A stretch of DNA of 64,000 nt. It comes from Verrucomicrobiota bacterium. Lineage in GTDB: Bacteria; Verrucomicrobiota; Kiritimatiellia; RFP12; UBA1067. Location of the stretch: NCBI GenBank assembly GCA_023269675.1, contig JAHFSX010000014.1, positions 1 to 64,000 on the forward strand, given 5' to 3'. The translations under genes and the position numbers were made by a program. The first letter of the stretch is position 1, and each line of letters begins with the position of its first letter. This document shows positions 35,933 to 46,200 of the stretch, one piece after another. The notes beneath the pieces were generated by a model that ran no database searches, had not been told where the DNA came from, and was given only the letters and a program-made list of their open reading frames with translations.

Positions 35933-37257
35933 AAGCTGAGCACCTCCCCTCTGAGCACATCCCTGGCCGAAAGGCAGATCACCTCCGGCGGCAGCCCTTC
36001 AACGGGATGCCCGTGCGCCACCAGCAGCACGACCTTCAGCCCGGTTTCCCAGGCGCTGACCTCCCGCACCAGCGCCTCGCGACGCGCGTCCCATCCCGTC
36101 AGAATCAGGCAGACGCTTTGAATCGTGCGGATCTCGTCAAACAGGAGCGGCTCCAACCGGTCAAGCGGGTCTTCCCGGCAGGGCTCGACCGCAGCCAGGA
36201 TGTCCAGGACCTCTTCGAGATATCCCACGCGGCCCGCACTCACGAAGCGGTAGATCTGGGGGCCCGCCACCAGCAGCTCCAGAACGCGATCGGTGGCCGA
36301 CAGGGCATCAATGATCGCGGCCGTCAACGAGAGCGCGGCCTCGACGGGGTCTTCGTGCGTGAAACCCGCGCGCAGACGCGTGACCAGCCCGCTCTCGCGC
36401 GTGTCCACCAGAATGGCCGTGCGGGATCGGCCCTCGGTCTGGAACTCTTTGATGACCGGCACGCCCAGACGCGCCGAGGAGCGCGGGTGCACATGCCGCA
36501 ACTCGTCACCGTCGCGGAACTCGCGGCACCCATGAAATTCCAGGGCCTCGCGCGCCAACTCGCGGGCGGTGGAAAGATCCTGCCGGTGGCGGTTCCCCAG
36601 CGGGATATCGAACGACGCGAGGCGGCTGTACTGCGGATAGACGGACAGGAAGCGCTCATGGGGCTCGGTGCGGCCCCAGCGCCAGAAGCCGCAGGGGAAG
36701 GCCGAGTCATAACGCAGCGCGGGCAGTGCGTAGCTGCCGCGTGCCAAGGCATGACTGTAAGCGGAAAGCGTTTCCGTCGCTCCGGGGCGCAGAACGGCAA
36801 GCCGGGCCCGTTGACGCCGCAGGCTGAGCCAGTCGGAAAAAACCAGCGTGTCGACCGCCAGATCGTGCGCGCTCCTCCGCCCCCGGTTGCGGACGGTGTA
36901 CCGCGTCTCGAAGCGGCTGCCACATTCGACCCTCAGCGGCATGTGAACCGCGACGTCCAGTCGCGGGCTCCAGACCAGGCCCGCGGCGATACTGGCGGCG
37001 ATCCATGCCTGGACCGCATAACCCAGCAGCAGCACACGGCTCTCGAACCCCACCAGCATCAACAGCGCCGCCGGGCCGACACCGATCGCGACAAACACGA
37101 AAAGCCGGGGCGTCGTGTGCGCCGTCAGCCAGTAGTAAACCCAGCACACCATCGGAAAGTTGCGCGCGAAACGGGAGCGCCGGCCATGCGGGTAGCCGAT
37201 GGGGGGATTCCGCAACCTCCGCCAAAGACTGCCGGCGCGTCTGGCGCTCGTGCTCAT
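35929..37257 (-). CDS. DUF58 domain protein
   Basis: 442 residues. Two hydrophobic helices lie near residues 35-95 (PMVCWVYYWLT..., FVFVAIGVGPAALLMLVG, VLLLGYAVQAWIAASIAAGLVW), then a beta-rich region (LRVECGSRFETRYTVRNRG). The C-terminal DUF58 core has EFRDGDELRHVHPRSSARLG and VIKEFQTEGRSRTAILVDT, the latter resembling the start of a von Willebrand A fold. DUF58 proteins almost always neighbour MoxR ATPases and are thought to be their partner or client. It overlaps moxR by four bases upstream and the transglutaminase gene by four bases downstream (ATGA both times), so translation is coupled. Confidence 0.88.
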   Translation of the reverse strand: MSTSARRAGSLWRRLRNPPIGYPHGRRSRFARNFPMVCWVYYWLTAHTTPRLFVFVAIGVGPAALLMLVGFESRVLLLGYAVQAWIAASIAAGLVWSPRLDVAVHMPLRVECGSRFETRYTVRNRGRRSAHDLAVDTLVFSDWLSLRRQRARLAVLRPGATETLSAYSHALARGSYALPALRYDSAFPCGFWRWGRTEPHERFLSVYPQYSRLASFDIPLGNRHRQDLSTARELAREALEFHGCREFRDGDELRHVHPRSSARLGVPVIKEFQTEGRSRTAILVDTRESGLVTRLRAGFTHEDPVEAALSLTAAIIDALSATDRVLELLVAGPQIYRFVSAGRVGYLEEVLDILAAVEPCREDPLDRLEPLLFDEIRTIQSVCLILTGWDARREALVREVSAWETGLKVVLLVAHGHPVEGLPPEVICLSARDVLRGEVLSL

Positions 37258-38210
37258 GCGGGCACGGGTTCCGAACGTAGGGCCTCGGCGACGACCGCCT
37301 CACCGGTCAGGCCGCCATGGCGCGCTTTGACCTCGACCACCAGCCGGTGAGCCAGCACCGGAACCGCCTGCCGCTGCACGTCTTCCGGGCGCACCGCGTC
37401 TCGGCCGGCCAAAAAGGCGGCGGCCTGCGCGCAGCGCCGCAGGTCGAGCGAACCGCGCGGACTGGCACCCAGCCGCAGCCTGACATCGTGGCGCGTCCGC
37501 GCAACGAGACGCACGATATAGTCCAAGACGGACGCTTCAACCCCGACCTCCCTCACCTCCGTCTGCAGCCGAGCCAAGGTGTCCGTGTCCATCACCGAAT
37601 GAAGCGTCGCCAGCGGCGGCGAGAAAGCCTGATCGTTCAGCAGCTGAAGCTCATGTTCGCGGGCCGGATAGCCGAGCGAGAGCCGCAGGCAAAACCGGTC
37701 CAGCTGCGCTTCGGGAAGCGGATAGGTGCCGTTGTACTCGACAGGGTTCTGCGTGGCGAGCACAAGGAACGGACGCGGCAACAGGCGCGACGCGCCCTCG
37801 GTGGTTACCTGCCGCTCGCCCATGGCTTCCAGCAGGGCGGACTGCGTGCGCGGCGACGCCCGGTTGATCTCGTCCGCCAGTACGATGTTGGCGAAGACCG
37901 GTCCGGGCCGGAAAGTGAAACTGCCGTTGGCCGCGGAGTAGATCATGCCGCCCACAATATCGGTCGGCAAAAGGTCCGGCGTGAACTGGATGCGCGAAAA
38001 ACGCGCCGTGAGGGACACCGCCAGCGCTTTGGCCAATGTCGTCTTGCCGGTGCCGGGCACATCCTCGATCAGCACATGGCCGTCCGCCAACAGGGCCACG
38101 AGCAGCTGGTCGATCGCCTCGCTTTTGCCGCGGATGACCGATGACAGATTCTCTTTCAGCCGCGCCAGCTCCGCGTTGGGCGCCCGCTTCGCTACCAGTC
38201 CCATATTCAT
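37254..38210 (-). CDS. MoxR family AAA+ ATPase
   Basis: 318-residue AAA+ chaperone-like ATPase, first gene of the moxR-DUF58-transglutaminase operon. Walker A is EDVPGTGKTTLA (GTGKT at 53-57), Walker B is IVLADEINRA (Asp113, Glu114), and sensor 1 is VLATQNPVEYNGTYPLPEAQLDRF, a MoxR hallmark. The C-terminal lid has LGASPRGSLDLRRCAQAAAFLAGRDAV. It probably remodels a membrane or metal-binding VWA/DUF58 client. The ATG at 38210 lies 6 bases after a good -10 box and lacks a ribosome site, so it may be translated from a leaderless transcript; a second ATG two codons on (38204) is an alternative. Confidence 0.93.
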   Translation of the reverse strand: MNMGLVAKRAPNAELARLKENLSSVIRGKSEAIDQLLVALLADGHVLIEDVPGTGKTTLAKALAVSLTARFSRIQFTPDLLPTDIVGGMIYSAANGSFTFRPGPVFANIVLADEINRASPRTQSALLEAMGERQVTTEGASRLLPRPFLVLATQNPVEYNGTYPLPEAQLDRFCLRLSLGYPAREHELQLLNDQAFSPPLATLHSVMDTDTLARLQTEVREVGVEASVLDYIVRLVARTRHDVRLRLGASPRGSLDLRRCAQAAAFLAGRDAVRPEDVQRQAVPVLAHRLVVEVKARHGGLTGEAVVAEALRSEPVPA

Positions 38211-38216
38211 ACCGCC

Positions 38217-38245
38217 ATATTAACTTTCAAGAGCAGGCACTGCAA
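38217..38245 (-). promoter_or_regulatory. Predicted promoter of the moxR operon, leaderless geometry
   Basis: On the minus strand: TTGCAG (38245-38240), 17 bases, TAATAT (38222-38217), then only GGCGGT before the ATG at 38210. Good match in sequence and spacing. Confidence 0.6.
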
Positions 38246-38379
38246 GTGTCATATGCCGGAAAACGCGGGCCGCGGCCGGAGCCGTCGGGGGCGCAGTCTG
38301 TTTTCCGACCGGCCAGACGCCCTAGACACGCCCCGTTCGCACGGGCCTGTTATTCGCGAGACCCGCAAGGCCGTCCCCG

Positions 38380-39018
38380 TCAGATCCGGTTGTTCCGCGC
38401 GGCATCGAAAAAGGCTTCGACCGTTTCGAAACAATAGTCGGGGCTCATGGACTGAAGCTTGGCAAGGTCGGCGGTCGGCGCCCACGCGGCGGCCGCCACG
38501 CGGATGCCGCAGGCGCGGGAAGCCTTGATATCATACGGCGAGTCACCCACGTAGAGCACCTTTTCGCGCCGGAGCGGGCACGTCGCAAAAATCTCCTCGA
38601 TACACGCCTCTTTGACCGGGCCTTCCGGCCGGCCGGTCTTGACCACGTCGAAGGCCCCCGCGAGCCCGTACTGCGCCAGCGAGAGCGCCAGGCTGCGCGG
38701 CCCCTTGCCCGTGACGAGTCCGACGAAAGCACCCGCCTGCTTCAAATAGGCCAAGCCCTCCCGGATGCCCGGGAAAGGCGCGGGCCACCGGGCGTGAAGA
38801 CGCGCATAGCTCTCCAGGTAGCGTTCCAGCCCCTCGTCTAAATGATCCGGGATCAGGGCCGAGATCGTGCCCTCCTCGGAAGGGCCGAACGTGGCCATGA
38901 TTTCATCATCGCTCAGGTGGCGCCGCGCGAGCGGCTCGATGGCTTCGCGAAAGGCGGCGACGCAGAGCGGCAACGTGTTGCCTAGCGTTCCGTCGAAATC
39001 AAAGAGGAAATGCTGCAT
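38380..39018 (-). CDS. HAD-superfamily phosphatase, phosphoglycolate phosphatase-like
   Basis: 212 residues. Motif I FDFDGTLGNT (nucleophile Asp7 and Asp9), a helical cap (residues 18-85), motif II LVTGKGPRSL with Thr, the lysine motif around EGPVKEACIEEI, and motif IV VLYVGDSPYDIKASRACGI. This is the Gph/beta-phosphoglucomutase-like HAD class; typical substrates are phosphoglycolate, pyrophosphate or sugar phosphates. GGGAAGAAG before the ATG at 39018 fixes the start; the frame is open to 39111 without a site. The gene runs in the same direction as the moxR operon, but 169 bases separate them, and the moxR promoter lies in that gap. Confidence 0.85.
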   Translation of the reverse strand: MQHFLFDFDGTLGNTLPLCVAAFREAIEPLARRHLSDDEIMATFGPSEEGTISALIPDHLDEGLERYLESYARLHARWPAPFPGIREGLAYLKQAGAFVGLVTGKGPRSLALSLAQYGLAGAFDVVKTGRPEGPVKEACIEEIFATCPLRREKVLYVGDSPYDIKASRACGIRVAAAAWAPTADLAKLQSMSPDYCFETVEAFFDAARNNRI

Positions 39019-39174
39019 GTTCTTCTTCCCTGAAAGGCCATCGCCCCGCCGCGCGCAACGTCTGTCCGCCTTTAAAAAGAGGGCTGAGCGAAAGGTAAAA
39101 CCGTCGCACAAAACGGCGCGGCCATCAAGCGGTTTCTTGCCGCGGCCGTTGGATAGCGGGCGTTCATTCTCCCT

Positions 39175-39204
39175 TTGACCTGGCTGTTCGTGAAATGGTA
39201 ACGT
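39175..39204 (+). promoter_or_regulatory. Predicted promoter of the beta-helix gene, leaderless geometry
   Basis: TTGACC (39175-39180), 18-base spacer, TAACGT (39199-39204), then 6 bases to the ATG at 39211. No ribosome site. Confidence 0.5.
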
Positions 39205-39210
39205 CTGGGC

Positions 39211-40359
39211 ATGAACATGAATAAACGGGATTTTCTGATGGGGGCGGGGGTTCTGGGTTTGGCCGGTCTGGGCGTCTCAAATCCCGCGCCGGCTGGGGGA
39301 CAAGCCGGCGCGCGGAGCGCTTCCGTTTTCAATGTCCTCGATTTCGGCGCGAAAGGCGACGGGCAGACACCGGATTCAGAGGCCGTCCAGAAAGCGCTGG
39401 ACGCGGCCGGAGCCGTCGGAGGCACCGTCTATTTCCCGGCAGGCAAGTATCCCTGCCACGACCTCAAAGTCCGTCCCCACACGACCGTGATGGCTGAGCC
39501 GCAGTGGGGCTACCGCGGGGACGCGGGCGCGATGCTGCTTCTCGATTCCGATGAGGCCGAGTGCGTGCTCAACATCACGGGGGCCTTCGGCGTGCACCTC
39601 CGCGGACTTTTCCTGCAAGGGAAGAAGGGCGCCAAGAAAGCCATTCACGGCGTCTTCCTCAACAATGCCGAGAAGTACAGCCCGCAGGAGGACGCCATTG
39701 TCATCGACGACTGCAAGATCGAGAAGTTCTCGGGACACGGCGTGCATCTGCTGCGCATCTGGCTCTTCATCATCCGGCACAGCATCATGCAGGGCAACAA
39801 GGGCTGCGGCGTCCAGATCACCGGCTGGGACGGCTTCGTGACGGACAACCAGCTCTCCGGAAACGGGAGTCACGGCTTCGGCTGCGAAGAGGCCGGCGCG
39901 ACGGTCATGTTCACCGCGAACCGCGTGGAGTGGAACAAGGGCTACGGGCTTTATCTCAGCGGGGGCGACGCGTGGAATGTGACCGGCAACTGCTTCGACC
40001 GGAACTGGGGGGCGGGCATCTGCGCGATGAAGATGCGCACGGCCACGATCACCGGCAACGTCTTCCGGCGGTGCGGCAAAGACAGCAACCTGCTGGCCGA
40101 AGGGGAGCGCTCGTGCCAGGTGCGGCTGGAGGAGTGCAGCGGTCTGACCTTCGTCTCCAACGTGTGCGCCGCGGGCCGCGACGACGGCGGCAAAGGCAAG
40201 TACACCCCGCAGGTCGGATTCATTCTGCGCAAGCTCAGCTACTCGGTCATATCCTCCAACACGCTTTTCCACGGCTACATGGAAGCGATGGCCGCGGATC
40301 TCGGCGAACACGGCGCGGACTACGTCTTCGTGAATAACGTCGGCTGCCCGATGGCCTAG
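39211..40359 (+). CDS. Secreted pectate-lyase-like right-handed beta-helix protein
   Basis: 382 residues. The N-terminus (MNMNKRDFLMGAGVLGLAGL) looks like a Tat-type signal, K-R-D-F-L, although it lacks the second arginine. The pectate-lyase-superfamily opening FNVLDFGAKGDGQTPDSEAVQKAL (quoted in part; residues 45-65) leads into GGTVYFPAGKY and then parallel beta-helix coils (GCGVQITGWDGFVTDNQL, NRVEWNKGYGLYLSGGD, NVTGNCFDRNWG). Proteins of this kind are polysaccharide lyases, epimerases or GH28 relatives; no clear catalytic triad was identified. It would be secreted, consistent with neighbouring glycan-acting proteins. Start set by the ATG just after the -10 box. Confidence 0.8.
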   Translation: MNMNKRDFLMGAGVLGLAGLGVSNPAPAGGQAGARSASVFNVLDFGAKGDGQTPDSEAVQKALDAAGAVGGTVYFPAGKYPCHDLKVRPHTTVMAEPQWGYRGDAGAMLLLDSDEAECVLNITGAFGVHLRGLFLQGKKGAKKAIHGVFLNNAEKYSPQEDAIVIDDCKIEKFSGHGVHLLRIWLFIIRHSIMQGNKGCGVQITGWDGFVTDNQLSGNGSHGFGCEEAGATVMFTANRVEWNKGYGLYLSGGDAWNVTGNCFDRNWGAGICAMKMRTATITGNVFRRCGKDSNLLAEGERSCQVRLEECSGLTFVSNVCAAGRDDGGKGKYTPQVGFILRKLSYSVISSNTLFHGYMEAMAADLGEHGADYVFVNNVGCPMA

Positions 40360-40449
40360 CGGCGACCGCGATACGCGAACCGGATTACTTGAACCGCTTG
40401 CCCCGTTCCGGCGCGAGCGGGCACCGTCTCGCCAAGCCTGCGGGCCTAC

Positions 40450-41517
40450 TCACTCCGGCTGCGCGGCGCGCGCCTTGATCACGCCGGCGGACGCCTTGGG
40501 CGCGCCGTTGAGGTCGTAGATGCCCTCCCACCCCTCGATGGCGTTCGCCTTCTGATAGTGGGCAAGGTCGTGGAGGGTCCAGAAGAACATCGGCCCCAGC
40601 TTGATCCCTTGTGCGGCCAGGCGGTCAAACGCCTCGTAGTAGTGCTGATAAATCATACCCGACTGCTCAGCTGTCACCGCCCCGAACGGCCCGCCGGTCG
40701 GCACGCCGTATTCGGTGAACCAGAACGCCTTGCCGCCCGCGCCGTGGCGGGCGAGGACCTTCTGCATCGCGACCGTCTGAAGGATGGGGTTCCACTGATA
40801 CGGCGCGGTCAGCGGATCTTTGGCGGCGGGATCATTCGCGAACACGTACGGGTGGTGGCCGACCCCGTCGAATTTGCGGGCGAACGCCGGCACGCCCTCC
40901 AGCGCCGCCGCCAGAAAGTTCTCCGGCGAGTTCGGATTGAGCGCGCCGTCCGGCAGCGGGCAGACGCCGCCGCTGATCACCGGGACAGCGGGATTGACCG
41001 CCTTCACCGCGTCATACGACAAGGCCACCAGCGTGGCCCATGTCTTGGGGTCCGGCGCGGGCAGCCAGAACGCGGCGTTCGGCTCATTCCACACTTCGAC
41101 GGCGTCCGCGCCGTGGCGCACGAGCTGGGACACGTAGTTCGAATACTGGCCGTAGAAGGGCGGCAGGGGCGGCGTATTCAGCCCGCTCTGGCGGTCATAA
41201 GGACCGTGACCGCCGTTGGCCCACGCCGGACTGCCTTGCGCCACAATCAGGACCTTGAGGTTCTTGGCCTTGGCCCGCTTCATCCAGTGGTCAAACTCGA
41301 ACCAGACCATCTTCCCCTGCGACTGTTCCAGCCACGTCCAGTGGTACATGACGCGCACCCAACCCAGGCCCAGATCTTGAATCTCGCCGGCAGTTTTCTC
41401 GTCGCGCAGGTCCGTGAAAACGCCCATCTGCTCGCCCTTGGTGGCCGCGGAGGAAGTCACCGAGTGGAGCACGATCGCCAGCATGACGGCCAGCCGGAAG
41501 GTGTGTTTTATTTTCAT
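40450..41517 (-). CDS. Secreted clan GH-A glycoside hydrolase
   Basis: 355 residues with signal peptide ([20 protein letters not shown], cut after SSA). It has a TIM-barrel glycosidase pattern of clan [46 protein letters not shown] with acid/base Glu145, and [12 protein letters not shown] with nucleophile Glu269. It resembles GH39 or GH5/GH10-like enzymes. The ATG at 41517 is preferred over one at 41550 because it begins the signal peptide, but a ribosome site is not evident. Substrate unknown; likely a plant or algal polysaccharide. It is convergent with the beta-helix gene. Confidence 0.82.
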   Translation of the reverse strand: MKIKHTFRLAVMLAIVLHSVTSSAATKGEQMGVFTDLRDEKTAGEIQDLGLGWVRVMYHWTWLEQSQGKMVWFEFDHWMKRAKAKNLKVLIVAQGSPAWANGGHGPYDRQSGLNTPPLPPFYGQYSNYVSQLVRHGADAVEVWNEPNAAFWLPAPDPKTWATLVALSYDAVKAVNPAVPVISGGVCPLPDGALNPNSPENFLAAALEGVPAFARKFDGVGHHPYVFANDPAAKDPLTAPYQWNPILQTVAMQKVLARHGAGGKAFWFTEYGVPTGGPFGAVTAEQSGMIYQHYYEAFDRLAAQGIKLGPMFFWTLHDLAHYQKANAIEGWEGIYDLNGAPKASAGVIKARAAQPE

Positions 41518-41677
41518 GTGTGCTTGGGTTGGGCAAGGATCGCCGTTCACTGCTGTTCACACAGACAACGGAGGAGCACTTTTTCATAATTGGCTGGCCG
41601 CAGCAAGCCGATTCAGTGGCCGTTTCTTCAGATCCGACATTCCGCTCCGAGTCGGGCCTTCGGGTTTCAGGAAACGA

Positions 41678-41713
41678 AAAGGACGGACGCGTCCTGAGAC
41701 ACGTCCGTCCTTT
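41678..41713 (-). terminator. Intrinsic terminator of pgk
   Basis: AAAGGACGGACG (41678-41689) and CGTCCGTCCTTT (41702-41713) form a perfect 12-bp stem with a 12-base loop, 25 bases after the pgk stop. On the minus strand it runs into CCTTTTCG. Near-symmetric, so it may also stop transcription from the other side. Confidence 0.8.
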
Positions 41714-41737
41714 CTGGCGGTCACCGCCGGGAGGCGC

Positions 41738-42982
41738 TTACTTGTCGCTCAGCGCCGCCACGCCGGGCAGCTCTTTGCCTTCGAGGAACTCGAGGGAGGC
41801 GCCGCCGCCGGTGGAGATGTGGGTCATCTTGTCGGCCAGGCCGCTCTTGTTGACCGCGCTCACGCTGTCGCCGCCGCCGATGATCGAGACCGAGCCGCTC
41901 TCGGCCACGGCCTTGCAGACGCCCGTGGTGCCGCCCGCGAACTTCGGCATCTCGAAGCAGCCCATGGGGCCGTTCCACACGACCGTCTTCGCGCCCTTGA
42001 TGGCCGCCGCGTAGAGCGCCGTGGTCTTGGGCCCGATGTCGAGCGCCATCCAGCCCGCCGGGATGTCGTTGCCGACCACCTGCGTGTTGGCGTCGTTGGA
42101 GAAGGCGTCGGCCGCGACGTTGTCGACCGGCAGCAGGAGCTGCTTGCCGCTGGCCTTGGCCTTGGCGATCATCTGGTTCGCGTAATCGAGCTGGTCGAGC
42201 TCGCACAGCGACTTGCCGACGTCGTGGCCCATCGCCTTGAGGAAGGTGTAGGCCATGCCGCCGCCGATGATCAGCGTGTCGACCTTGTCGAGCAGGTTGT
42301 TCACCACCGCGAGCTTGTCGGAGACTTTGGCGCCGCCGAGGATCGCGACGAAGGGGCGCGTCGGCTTCTCGACCGCGGTGCCCAGATACTCGATCTCGCG
42401 CTCCATCAGCAGGCCCGCCACGTTGTCCTTCATGTACTTGCAAATCACGGCCGTGGAGGCGTGGGCGCGGTGCGCGGAGCCGAAGGCGTCGTTGCAGTAG
42501 ATGTCGCCGTAGGAGGCGAGCTTCTGCGCGAGCACCTTCTGCTTGTCCTTGAGCGCGGCCTTCTTGGCCTTGTAATCCTCTTCGCTCATGTCGTCGGTCT
42601 TCTTGACCTTGCCCTCTTCCTCTTTGTAGAAGCGGGTGTTCTCGAGCATCACGATGCCGCCGGGCTTGAGCGCCGCGACCTCGGCGTCCGCGTTCGCGCA
42701 GTCGGCCGCGAAGGTCACCGGCTTGCCGGTCAGCTTGGCGAGGTATTCGGCCACCAGCTTCAGCGAGAAGTCGGCCTCGAAGCCCTTGCCCTTCGGCCGG
42801 CCGAGGTGGCTCATCAGCACCAGGCTGCCGCCCTTTTCCAGCACGTAGTTGATCGACGGCAGGGCGCCCTTGACGCGGGTGTCGTCGGTGATCACGCCGT
42901 CCTTGATCGGCACGTTGAAATCGACGCGCATCACGACGCGCTTGCCCTTCAGGTCCACATCACGCAGAGTCTTCTTGTTCAT
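41738..42982 (-). CDS. pgk: Phosphoglycerate kinase
   Basis: Glycolytic enzyme making ATP from 1,3-bisphosphoglycerate. The 414 residues match the family. The N-terminal substrate site reads MRVDFNVP (18-25); SHLGRPKG (about 58-65) and the C-terminal nucleotide-site GGGDSVSAV are present, with GGAKVSDKL and WNGPMGCFE in between. GAGGAAG precedes the ATG. A possible promoter on the minus strand has TAAATT at 43024-43029. A strong terminator follows. Its usual operon partner gapA is 4.7 kb upstream on the same strand, separated by an unrelated secreted-protein gene. Confidence 0.97.
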   Translation of the reverse strand: MNKKTLRDVDLKGKRVVMRVDFNVPIKDGVITDDTRVKGALPSINYVLEKGGSLVLMSHLGRPKGKGFEADFSLKLVAEYLAKLTGKPVTFAADCANADAEVAALKPGGIVMLENTRFYKEEEGKVKKTDDMSEEDYKAKKAALKDKQKVLAQKLASYGDIYCNDAFGSAHRAHASTAVICKYMKDNVAGLLMEREIEYLGTAVEKPTRPFVAILGGAKVSDKLAVVNNLLDKVDTLIIGGGMAYTFLKAMGHDVGKSLCELDQLDYANQMIAKAKASGKQLLLPVDNVAADAFSNDANTQVVGNDIPAGWMALDIGPKTTALYAAAIKGAKTVVWNGPMGCFEMPKFAGGTTGVCKAVAESGSVSIIGGGDSVSAVNKSGLADKMTHISTGGGASLEFLEGKELPGVAALSDK

Positions 42983-43068
42983 GGCTTGGCTCTTCCTCGT
43001 TTAGGGGTTAAAAAGAGGCACTCAATTTAGCACATCCGGGCCGGTAAAGTACACCGGACTTTTGGCGA

Positions 43069-43263
43069 TTAGGTTTGTCCGAACCATTCAGAATGCGCGC
43101 CCGCCCGTGACGCCGACACGATCAATTCAGCCCCGTCAACCATATAAATCAGCAACCCGTCCGGCTCGATATGGCACGCCCTGTAGCCGGTGCAGTTGCC
43201 GGTCGGCGCGTGATCCCTAATTTTGCCGGAATCGCCTTTCCTGCCCCCCTTCAGGTAAGCAAA
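43069..43263 (-). pseudogene. Truncated YafQ/RelE-type toxin remnant
   Basis: Translation of the minus strand directly behind the stop codon of the neighbouring large gene gives about 64 residues. They contain KIRDHAPTGNCTGYRACHIE and PDGLLIY, and end AGAHSEWFG, before a TAA at 43071-43069. This matches the C-terminal half of YafQ mRNA-interferase toxins, including the four catalytic-type residues (His of RDH, His and Asp of CHIEPD, His of GAHS). The N-terminal half and any start codon or ribosome site are missing and no antitoxin is next to it, so it is almost certainly a relic. It is too short to appear as an ordinary gene call. Confidence 0.75.
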
Positions 43264-46200
43264 TTAGTAGATCCGCAGAAGCGTACCCGCAGGAGGTAAC
43301 GTCGTGAACACGGTCAGGCGCAGATCGTCGACAATGCCCGCCCCGGTCGTGATGGAAGGATCAGCCGTCGTGCCTGTATCGAAGATAATAACAACCTTGA
43401 TGCCGGTTACATCAGCCGGAGCGATCGCTGAAACATAAATCGGTTTATGCTTGCCCTGCACATCCGTTGGAAGCAAGTTATGCAAGTCGGAGCTGTTGAC
43501 CCATGTATTAGCCTGCGCGCCACCCAGCCAGAAAATCCGGAAACAGACCCTCTGAGCCGAATTGCTAACCATGGGGTTCGCCGAGTCATGATAGGCATAG
43601 CCGCTCAAAGTCACCCTGCGACCTGCAAAATCAGGAGAGCTGACATCCTGTGCGATGTACATGCTGCCATAGGTGCCTGTTGTTCCGTTCGCCGACATCT
43701 TGTACGCATGGGTACCACTCCGGCTGAAGGAACTGACGCGCTCTCCGTCGTGACCATTCTCGACCACGGTCCAGCTATCCGCCGCAGGGCCCGTTCCCGT
43801 TTCAAAGCTGCTGTTGCTAAGATAGTTCGTCGCCGCCTGAAGGACTCCGTACATCAATGGCCGATGATCAGGGGCGGTTCGATGCGAGCCACCCCAGCGC
43901 ACCCCGGTATTCAGCCCGGCCTGACTTGCATCCGCATTAATCCGGATCACAGCAAAATCGCCGGGGTTGGCCCCCTGGTCATAAAGGCCGTTCAGGTAGT
44001 CCGCAATCACCAGGCGTTGCGCGTCCGTCGAGTATAAGATTGATCCGACCGCAACCGTCTGCCCTGCTGTCACAACATTATCAGCCAGTTTGACCGGACG
44101 ATATCCGTTCAGGAACGTGCGTGTTTCTCCATTCGAGATGCAAAGCCAATTCTGATTCAATGCAGGCGAGGTCATATACCCCAGCCCCCAAACGTCCAGA
44201 TTAGCGCCGACCAGCGCCCCCGAAAACGACTCGGCAACCAGCGCAAGCGTGGCCGAGGTCATCCGCTGTTCGGGCAGGGCAAAAAACGCAACTCCGCTGA
44301 TGTCAAATGTCGGACTGCCACCCGTGCCGCTGAACAGATCCCAGGTGCTGTTTGCACCGGATCCGTATACGCCGCCATCATTTGACTGGCTGTAGTGCTG
44401 GAACAGTCCGTCTTGCCAAGACGCCCCGCTTACCGTGTAGGTCAACGCATTCCGGCGGTCAGGGCTGATGTCGGTAGAGCTTCCGAAATAGAGACTCACC
44501 CCGCCGGTTGCAATGGGGGTATCCGGATTAACGCGGACGACCGCATAGTCACCGGGCTGCGCCCCTTTTTCGAACAGGCCGTTGATAAAATCCACTAAGT
44601 TCGTGCTTTGTGCCCCATTCAGCGACCAGACCGAACCAACCGCAGGCGTGACACCGGCCGCCAACAAATTATCGGCAATTTTGGATGGCGCGCTACCGTT
44701 TAGCAGCGTCCGTGTGTCGGTGTTACCCATCAGCAGCCAGGATGCAACCAAGGTCGGCGTTCCTCGTATGAAGCCAAGGCCCCAGACATCAATGGCGGCC
44801 CCAGTGGCAGCCCATCCAGCGCTTGCGGAGTAAACCTTATAGGCCAGGTCGGCTGCCGAAACGCGTTGAGACGGCAACTGAAAGAAAGAGATGCCGTTCC
44901 ATGGACGAGTATTAGGATTTCCCGCTGTTCCGCAGATAAGTTGCAGAGTTGAAAAATATCCCGGGGGGTCTCCATATACCGTTCCGTCATTTTCATGGCT
45001 GTAGATCGTCAGGGTGGTAGGCGGGATGACAGGTTCATCGGAAAGCCTCAGCGTCATCTGTGCCCGGCGGTCGGGACTCACCGCAGAAGAACTTCCAAAA
45101 TAAAGACTCACGCCTCCGGCAGGAATTGCCGTGTCCGGGTTCATGCGGATGACCGCGTAGTCCCCGGGCTTCGCCCCGTTATCAAAGAGCCCGTTGATGT
45201 ACGCGACAAGACCCGAGCGCTGTGCTGTGCTCAGTTTGTAAACGTCGCCAACACCGGGGGATGCCCCGGCAGCGACAAGGTTGTCGGCAAGCTTCGATGG
45301 CGGGGCGTCGTTCAGCAGCGTCCGCGTGTCTGTATTAGCCATCAGCAGCCATGAGGCATCCAATGTCGGCGTTCCGCTGATGAAGCCGAGTCCCCAGACA
45401 TCAATGCCGGCGCCCGTACTGGACCATGATGCGGAAGCTTGATAGACCGTGAAGATCAGGTTTGCCGAAACGACCCGGTTGGAGGGCATCTGGAAGAAAG
45501 ACACTCCGTTCCACGGAAGCGTGCTGGGGTTGCCCGCGGTACCGCAGATCATCTGCTGGGAGGGGAATATCCCGGTCTGGTAAACGGATCCGTCATTGTC
45601 ATGACTGTAGAGGGTTACATCATCCGGCATCACAGGTTCATCAGTGAGCGTCATCGTCATGGTGGTCCGGTAGTCTTGATTTGTTCTGGTACTTCCGCCC
45701 CAGCGGACCTCCCGATTGACCGTGAACCCTGCATCCGGGTTGACACGGATGACCGCATAGTCACCGGGTTGGGCACCTTTGCCATAAAGGCTGTTCAGGA
45801 AATCCACGAGGTTGGTGCGATCTTGGGGCTCGAACTGATTGACCGAACCCACCGGCGTTGACTCGCTAACCGGCACAAAATCATCCGCTATCTTGGTAAA
45901 GGTGACATTGGTGTTGACCAGCGAGCGTGTATCGGTATCCGCCATCAGAAGCCATGTTTTGTTCATGGCCGGCGTTTTCATATAGCCCAGCCCCCACACG
46001 TCGATATTGGCATTGGTCAAAGGACCATTGTTCTGATAGACCGTAAAGCGAATGTTTGCGGTGTCAATGCGGTTTGACGGCAGTTGAAAGAACGCAATCC
46101 CGTTATAGGGGTGACCGCCCGTATAGCCGCAGATAAGATCATTATCCACAAAGGTCCCGGTGTCATAGACACAGCCGTCGGCGGGATGACTGATCAGGGT

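Noticed and set aside
39211..39270. True twin-arginine signal on the beta-helix protein
   Set aside because: The motif is K-R-D-F-L with only one arginine, so Tat export is possible but not supported as a firm call.
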